From positions 1-13,854 of the forward strand of contig QQUD01000358.1 of assembly GCA_008501785.1 (NCBI GenBank): 13,854 nucleotides of DNA, in the 5' to 3' direction. This DNA is from Chloroflexota bacterium (GTDB lineage: Bacteria; Chloroflexota; Anaerolineae; Promineifilales; Promineifilaceae). Position 1 is the stretch's first letter; every line of letters begins with the position of its first letter. The position numbers and the translations under genes are program-made. The notes under the pieces are model-generated. The model ran no database searches. It was not told the DNA's origin and worked only from the letters and a program-made list of their open reading frames with translations. Below are positions 12,306 through 13,854 of this stretch, in pieces.

Positions 12306-13854
12306 ATGGCTATTTTAACTGTATCTAACGTGGGCCAATCCTTTGGCGCATTTGACTTATTTCGTGGTGTAACCGGCAGCATTCCCAACGATGGCAAGGT
12401 GGGGCTGGTTGGGCCAAACGGCGTGGGCAAGACCACGCTGCTGCGGATCATGGCGCGTGAAACCAATCCGTCGGCGGGTGTAATCCATCTGGCGAGGGGC
12501 GCGACGATGGGGTATTTGACTCAAGAATCGTCGCAGGCGTTTAACGGCCGTTCCCACACCGTCTACGAAGAACTGCTCACCGTATTTGATGGCTTGCGTG
12601 AAGACGAAGCCAAACTGCGCCAGCTCGAAGAAGAGATGGGCAACGGCTCCCCCACCGACGAGATGATGGCCGCATACAGCAAGCTGCAAGTGCAGTTTGA
12701 ACTGGCAGGCGGCTACGACTACGAACTGCGCATCAAACAAGTGCTCACCGGCCTCGGTTTCGACGAAGCCAACCGAGCCTTACCGCTGGATCACTTGAGC
12801 GGTGGCCAAAAAACGCGCGTATTGCTCGGGCGACTGCTGCTAGAAAAACCAGACCTGCTCGTTCTTGACGAGCCAACCAACCACCTCGACGTGGACGCAA
12901 TTGAGTGGCTGGAAGGCATGCTCAAATTGTGGGAAGGTGCGATTTTGGTCGTCAGCCATGATCGCTACTTTTTGGACCGCGTTGTCAATTACATTTGGGA
13001 ACTGAGCCACGAAGGGGTTCAGCATTACCGGGGCAACTACTCTGCTTACGTGATGCAGCGGCAAGACCGCTGGCAAAAGCAACAGCAAGTGTACGAAGAT
13101 TTCCGGGCGCATGTCGAAAAAGAGATGGATTACATCCGGCGGCACATTGCCGGTCAGCGCACGCAGATGGCGCAAGGCAAGTTGAGCCGGCTGGCGCGTG
13201 AGATTGCGGCCGTTTTGGCAGGCGGTCTCGATGTGCTGGGCACAATCAACAGCAAAGGCTGGCTGCAACTGACCAACGAACTGGACATTGGTCGCGTGGC
13301 CACCACCGTTGGCGAGCTGCAAGGGCAGATTGGCGAGTTACGACCACCAAGACGGCCGTTAGAACTGAAAATGAACCTGCGTGCCGCCTTCCGCAGTGGC
13401 GAACTTGTGCTGCGTACCAAAGATTTGCACATCGGCTATCCTGGCAATCTGCTCTTTAAATCAGAAGATATTGAACTGCGGCGGCTCGAAGTTGCTGCGT
13501 TGATTGGGGCGAACGGAACAGGTAAAACCACCTTTCTAAAAACCGTGTTAGAAGATTTAGAGCAGCTTTCTGGCGAATACAAGCTGGGAGCCAGTCTCAA
13601 AGTCGGTTATTTTGCGCAGGCACATGACGATCTCATTCACGAAAACACCGTGCTGGACGAACTCTTACGCCACAAACACATGATGCTCAGTGAAGCTCGC
13701 AGCTATTTGGGCCGTTTTTTGTTTAGGCAAGACGACGTGTTTAAAAAGGTAAGCACCCTCAGCGGTGGTGAACGGGGCCGACTGGCGCTGTCCATTTTGG
13801 CGCTTGATGGGGCGAATTTCCTGCTGCTCGATGAGCCAACCAATCACTTGGATA
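12306..13854 (+). CDS. ABC-F family ATPase (ribosome-associated type), C-terminus beyond window
   Basis: 516 codons are visible and the frame runs off the right edge. Two ABC domains without membrane segments. First: Walker A GPNGVGKTT (36-44), signature LSGGQ (164-168), Walker B and the ABC-F hallmark LDEPTNHLD, then SHDRYFLD. Linker: a charged helical region with YRGNYSAYV and QRTQMAQGKLSRL. Second: Walker A GANGTGKTT (401-409), signature LSGGE (485-489) and a second LDEPTNHLD at the window edge. ABC-F proteins act on ribosomes as translation factors or give antibiotic resistance by target protection; the subgroup cannot be fixed without the rest. ACGGCCGT sites encode NGR (12544) and RRP (13352); a near-copy lies at 13206. 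Composition is G-rich before 12544 and turns C-rich after it. Confidence 0.93.
   Translation, partial: MAILTVSNVGQSFGAFDLFRGVTGSIPNDGKVGLVGPNGVGKTTLLRIMARETNPSAGVIHLARGATMGYLTQESSQAFNGRSHTVYEELLTVFDGLREDEAKLRQLEEEMGNGSPTDEMMAAYSKLQVQFELAGGYDYELRIKQVLTGLGFDEANRALPLDHLSGGQKTRVLLGRLLLEKPDLLVLDEPTNHLDVDAIEWLEGMLKLWEGAILVVSHDRYFLDRVVNYIWELSHEGVQHYRGNYSAYVMQRQDRWQKQQQVYEDFRAHVEKEMDYIRRHIAGQRTQMAQGKLSRLAREIAAVLAGGLDVLGTINSKGWLQLTNELDIGRVATTVGELQGQIGELRPPRRPLELKMNLRAAFRSGELVLRTKDLHIGYPGNLLFKSEDIELRRLEVAALIGANGTGKTTFLKTVLEDLEQLSGEYKLGASLKVGYFAQAHDDLIHENTVLDELLRHKHMMLSEARSYLGRFLFRQDDVFKKVSTLSGGERGRLALSILALDGANFLLLDEPTNHLD

Noticed and set aside
12840..13322. Minus-strand open frame (160 codons) opposite the ABC-F gene
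   Set aside because: It mirrors a strongly conserved ABC-F coding region; no ribosome site or family match is seen. The same holds for minus-strand frames opposite the kinase at 7065-7496 and 7237-7626.
1..13854. tRNA, rRNA, transposase or integrase genes
   Set aside because: Looked for cloverleaf-like segments, conserved rRNA words and recombinase motifs; none were recognised. The islet at 9990-12250 therefore has no visible mobility gene.

Overview
The window is a 13.9-kb piece of a bacterial chromosome of medium GC content. The likely source is a Chloroflexota bacterium (Anaerolineae-like). This is an impression from the protein types, the mix of ATG, GTG and TTG starts and the two-component and ABC-F sequences; no rRNA or marker gene is present to prove it. 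It looks like an assembled environmental contig: both ends cut through genes, a membrane-anchored clostripain-like peptidase on the left (minus strand) and an ABC-F ATPase on the right (plus strand).

Layout. Positions 1-1036 (minus strand) hold the peptidase N-terminus and a YchJ/SEC-C protein. From 1172 on, every gene is on the plus strand: an MFS transporter (1172-2416); a secreted, very acidic protein with three copies of a ~100-residue repeat (2553-3758); an exported lipoprotein of the agmatine/peptidyl-arginine deiminase family (3895-4968); an OmpR-type response regulator and its histidine kinase (5136-5810, 5950-7683); a fusion of nucleoside 2-deoxyribosyltransferase and deoxynucleoside kinase (7824-9008); and an EamA/DMT transporter (9064-9990). 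An AT-richer islet follows (about 9990-12250), with a HigB/HigA-like toxin-antitoxin pair between two ~108-bp direct repeats and a membrane-anchored PQQ-type beta-propeller protein. The ABC-F gene begins at 12306.

The most unusual signal is not a gene. The 8-bp palindrome ACGGCCGT occurs 14 times (about 0.2 expected by chance), in genes and between genes. At most of the sites where I counted bases, the + strand switches from strongly G-rich (also T-rich) on the left to strongly C-rich (also A-rich) on the right, even inside single genes. This suggests a site-directed, strand-asymmetric DNA process such as break-and-resect repair, recombination or a cutting/modification system. In the MFS gene one copy appears to have been split by a 24-bp in-frame insertion.

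A second theme is extracellular sensing. The sensor region of the histidine kinase seems to contain a version of the helical module that is repeated three times in the secreted acidic protein two genes upstream, with a secreted deiminase between them. This suggests one envelope-associated signalling locus. The kinase operon also carries a 68-bp double-hairpin element whose two arms differ only by compensatory base-pair changes.
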